Both the position numbers and the translations under genes were made by a program. This document shows, in pieces, positions 15,975 to 16,455 of a stretch of DNA of 16,455 bases; position 1 is the first letter of the stretch, and each line of letters begins with the position of its first letter. Where the stretch lies: positions 1 to 16,455 of the forward strand of contig JAUXIQ010000009.1 in assembly GCA_030620925.1 (NCBI GenBank), written 5' to 3'. A model generated the notes under the pieces. The model did not search any database, was not told the origin of the DNA, and was given only the letters and a program-made list of their open reading frames with translations. The DNA is from Nitrospinota bacterium. GTDB taxonomy: Bacteria; JAUXIQ01.

Positions 15975-16455
15975 TTATCTGTCTATGAACACGTGTTCCT
16001 TGCCCGCCCCTGAAGCGGATCGTGAAAAATCTATAAATTTCGCCTCGTCCTCGATTAACCGTTCTATGGCTTGCGTTCCCTCCGGTGTTCCTCTCGCTCC
16101 GGCAGATTCCGCTCGATCATACCATACTTCAGCCTGACCCATAAACGGCTCCTCCATCTTACCCCTCGATTCCCTCAATGGGTCAATAAGAGTACTGGGC
16201 ACTCTGTGAACCTGCATATAGCGCTTGAGTCTGATGGCAGGGGCCACTGATCTCACCAGCGGGCCGTGGTGCATACGCCAATATAGTTGTGCTTCTTCCA
16301 GAGACAGGTCTGGCAGATTTTGCACGAAGTAGCATTGTCTTATAATCGGGCTTTCAGGCCTGGCAACAATGTTCTCCGGGCTGGGGTTCACCTGCGGCAG
16401 CTCCATGGCCAGCCACATGGAGGAACGCGAGAAATCGATAAAATTTTTCTCATCC
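15975..16455 (-). CDS. Tandem EthD-domain protein (5' end outside the window)
   Basis: The frame runs to the window edge with no stop; 160 residues are visible at most. The full C-terminal EthD unit shows CYFVQNLPDLSLEEAQLYWR, MHHGPLVRSVAPAIRLKRYM, AEVWYDR and the end motif DEAKFIDFSRSASGAGKEH. Upstream of the first in-frame Met, reading from the edge, the peptide is DEKNFIDFSRSSMWLAME, the same end motif. So an earlier EthD unit precedes this one, and the Met at 16418 is internal. EthD proteins are small ferredoxin-like (dimeric alpha/beta barrel) proteins named after the ethyl tert-butyl ether gene cluster of Rhodococcus; their biochemical role is poorly known. Two units in one chain would give an intramolecular barrel. 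There is no signal peptide in the visible part. It is followed 126 nt later by the exported hydrolase-fold gene, with no clear terminator between. Confidence 0.85.
   Translation of the reverse strand, partial: DEKNFIDFSRSSMWLAMELPQVNPSPENIVARPESPIIRQCYFVQNLPDLSLEEAQLYWRMHHGPLVRSVAPAIRLKRYMQVHRVPSTLIDPLRESRGKMEEPFMGQAEVWYDRAESAGARGTPEGTQAIERLIEDEAKFIDFSRSASGAGKEHVFIDR

Overview
The window is about 16.5 kb of roughly 50-55% G+C bacterial chromosome. It holds 12 complete or nearly complete housekeeping genes plus one gene fragment at each edge. The organism is a diderm with lipopolysaccharide (lptC, lptA) that uses sigma-54 (rpoN). It has a long-form ribosome hibernation factor, a TPR/AMIN/Amidase_3 cell-wall hydrolase and the short form of S-adenosylhomocysteinase. 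This mix and gene order suggest a deltaproteobacterial (Desulfobacterota-like) lineage, probably anaerobic. That placement is inference from gene content; there is no rRNA or other firm marker here. TTG and GTG starts are frequent.

Left part (1-5643, + strand): the 3' end of pdxJ, a bifunctional NAD(P)HX epimerase/dehydratase (nnr), tsaE, then after a 129-bp gap with a palindrome-embedded extended -10 promoter, lptC, lptA, rpoN and hpf. This is the well-known lptC-lptA-lptB-rpoN-hpf neighbourhood, but lptB is absent: only 103 bp separate lptA from rpoN. ptsN and rapZ, often found after hpf, are also not there.

Middle part (5731-11554, + strand): metK and ahcY make and recycle the activated-methyl carrier and are separated by a strong hairpin terminator. 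A sigma-70-like promoter then precedes a periplasmic N-acetylmuramoyl-L-alanine amidase. After a 153-bp spacer with three hairpins comes der, a ribosome-assembly GTPase.

Right part (11555-16455): a 370-bp spacer between convergent der and sucD carries a multi-hairpin element bounded by inverted GTAGGGGCG repeats and a second, commonly seen intergenic repeat. sucC and sucD (succinyl-CoA synthetase) are on the minus strand. Upstream of sucC lie about 730 bp with no gene but several inverted and direct repeats. Beyond that, also on the minus strand, sit a secreted alpha/beta-hydrolase-fold protein whose nucleophile-elbow Ser is replaced by Ala, and, running off the right edge, an EthD-family protein with two tandem EthD units.

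Most of the window is ordinary core genome. The points worth a second look are the EthD-tandem plus serine-less exported hydrolase pair, the missing lptB, the palindrome over the lptC promoter, and the structured non-coding stretches around der and sucCD. I did not find a defence system, CRISPR array, transposase or biosynthetic cluster.
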